Source of the DNA: Lutraria lutraria
Taxonomy: Eukaryota; Mollusca; Bivalvia; Venerida; Mactridae
Assembly (NCBI GenBank): GCA_964023205.1
Contig: OZ026834.1
Location: 30,604,756-30,668,755, forward strand
Direction: 5' to 3'
DNA length: 64,000 bases
The position numbers and the translations under genes were made by a program. Under the pieces are notes generated by a model. The model made no database searches and was not told the DNA's origin. It saw nothing but the letters and a program-made list of their open reading frames with translations. Positions within the stretch are counted from its first letter, which is position 1; each line of letters starts with the position of its first letter. This document shows positions 62,886-64,000 of the stretch, piece by piece.

Positions 62886-63386
62886 CCAAAGACCTATACA
62901 TACATAGATAAGAAACTCCTGTAAGCGCCTGTAGAAAATGCTATTTTTGCACGCAGCAGATCTTTGAATTTTGCAAACTACTTAAAATTTGTGCAAATCT
63001 CATTAATGAATTTTCAACCATGTCATTAAGTACTCATTTTTCTGATGCAAGAAAATATTTTCAATATGATTTGTTAAGAAATTTCTTTGAAATTATTACT
63101 TAAATTCAACCAGTATAGCAGAAAAATGACAAAATGTACGATATAAGGTTCATGCAGGGGCCTTTGTATTTTGCATAAAACTTTTTCTTTTGTGCTCCGA
63201 TTTTTATCAACTTGGTATCATTTTGTAGGGAATGGTTTGCTCTATTGGAAGATATAATTTACTTTAATATGTCTTCAATAGAAAATGAGCAATAAGCAAA
63301 CGTGATTTTGCGAGATTTTGTCAATCTGCCGCGTGACTTTGCGAGATTTAGACTAGTTGCTTATCTATGTATGTATAGGTCTTTGG
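62886..63386. mobile_element. 501-bp TIR element, CCAAAGACCTAT ends
   Basis: CCAAAGACCTATACATACAT plus AGATAAG faces its inverse at the right end. The flanks carry TTCAA on both sides (62881-62885, 63387-63391). Non-coding. The arm recurs in the 35-bp palindrome at 24883. Confidence 0.75.
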
Positions 63387-64000
63387 TTCAACTAAACATA
63401 GATCGAACCGACCCTAGTCGTGCTCTAGTCTGGTAAGTCTAGCTACTCTCGTTCAACCAACGGTAATACGCTAGTTTATCTCGTTCCAAGATGGCGGCTA
63501 CAGGAAATTTATAAGTTATTAATGATGTATTTCATTTGAATACATCGTATTTCTTTAATTAATATCATGATGCTGTAAAAGTGCAAAAGATCGTTAGATT
63601 TAGGGTTATGCAAGCACGTTTTGACCAACATAATTGAATGCTACCTAGTTAGGAAGTATTTATCATATGAATTCGCGATTCAACGTAAACATTGCCACTA
63701 GTCACTGGAATATTATTCAAACATCATTCGTTTGAATGAACACGAATACATGGTGTTTTACATCCTGGGATCAAAAAGTCTTGATATTTGGTTTGGGGTC
63801 GAAAAGTGTCTGGGTCGAAAAGACTCGCTTCTGTTTTGTTTTACTTTAGTACGACTAGACTCAGTTCGATTAAGGACATGCGCAGTTTAACTTCCGGAGA
63901 GCTAATAAGGTTGTACTATAGTTGTTTATCGAACTAGCTCCTGGGTAGATATCAAAAGCGAAAGTAGCGTAGTAAGTTTGTTTTAAGTTGCAATAAGAAT
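63387..64000. other. Window end, possible promoter DNA, no gene identified
   Basis: No reading frame of note. AAGATGGCGGC at 63488-63498 matches the YY1/core-promoter type motif often found at animal transcription starts. A gene may begin here and continue beyond the window. Confidence 0.3.

Overview
This is an AT-rich, intron-rich animal nuclear sequence. It most likely comes from a bivalve mollusc. That is an inference from interspersed repeats of a type common in bivalve genomes (the modular 'GGTGACCTAGTTTTTGACC' element, and a SINE-like tail containing 'GACAGCTTCCTC'), combined with a Rel gene that has no ankyrin repeats and lineage-type membrane proteins. No operons, bacterial signals, CRISPR arrays or intact RNA genes are present.

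Layout: 0.5-4.1 kb is a 40/43-bp satellite. 5.8-11.1 kb (+) is a three-Ig-domain, probably GPI-anchored cell-surface protein of lachesin/IgLON type; only its first exon is missing. 18.1-23.0 kb (-) is a four-exon gene for a small basic protein of 119 residues that I do not recognise. 27.6-39.5 kb (-) is a complete 11-exon Rel/NF-kB (Dorsal/RelA-type) transcription factor of 680 residues; every splice phase closes. 40.3-42.8 kb is a broken tandem copy of the gene at 45.3-48.0 kb (+), which encodes a four-pass membrane protein with a coiled-coil/polyQ segment and a PPxY tail. 49-64 kb has no convincing host gene and is a stack of nested mobile elements.

The strongest signals are in the mobile DNA. 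At 61.0-62.8 kb several insertions share the terminus TAAACTGGTTCCC. One is 1.36 kb, three are only 57-62 bp (little more than two terminal inverted repeats), and one is a 10-nt relic. Each lies between 8-10-bp duplicated target sites, three exact and two with mismatches. A separate 30-bp palindrome at 52.2 kb has an 8-bp target duplication and the same ends as a 505-bp element at 16.1 kb. An LTR retroelement at 54.7-60.6 kb has three LTRs, two meeting head to head. Both of its outer ends are U3 ends and a single 5-bp duplication (GCCAT) surrounds it, so a rearranged molecule appears to have integrated as one unit. One of its LTRs carries a 1.06-kb insertion that duplicated no target bases and ends in a GC-rich hairpin. 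The retroelement sits inside a larger TIR element (51.9-61.0 kb) whose ends carry arrays of AACGACTCGCCACA.

The host genes do not form an obvious pathway. Rel is expected to act in innate immunity or development, and the Ig protein in cell adhesion or recognition.
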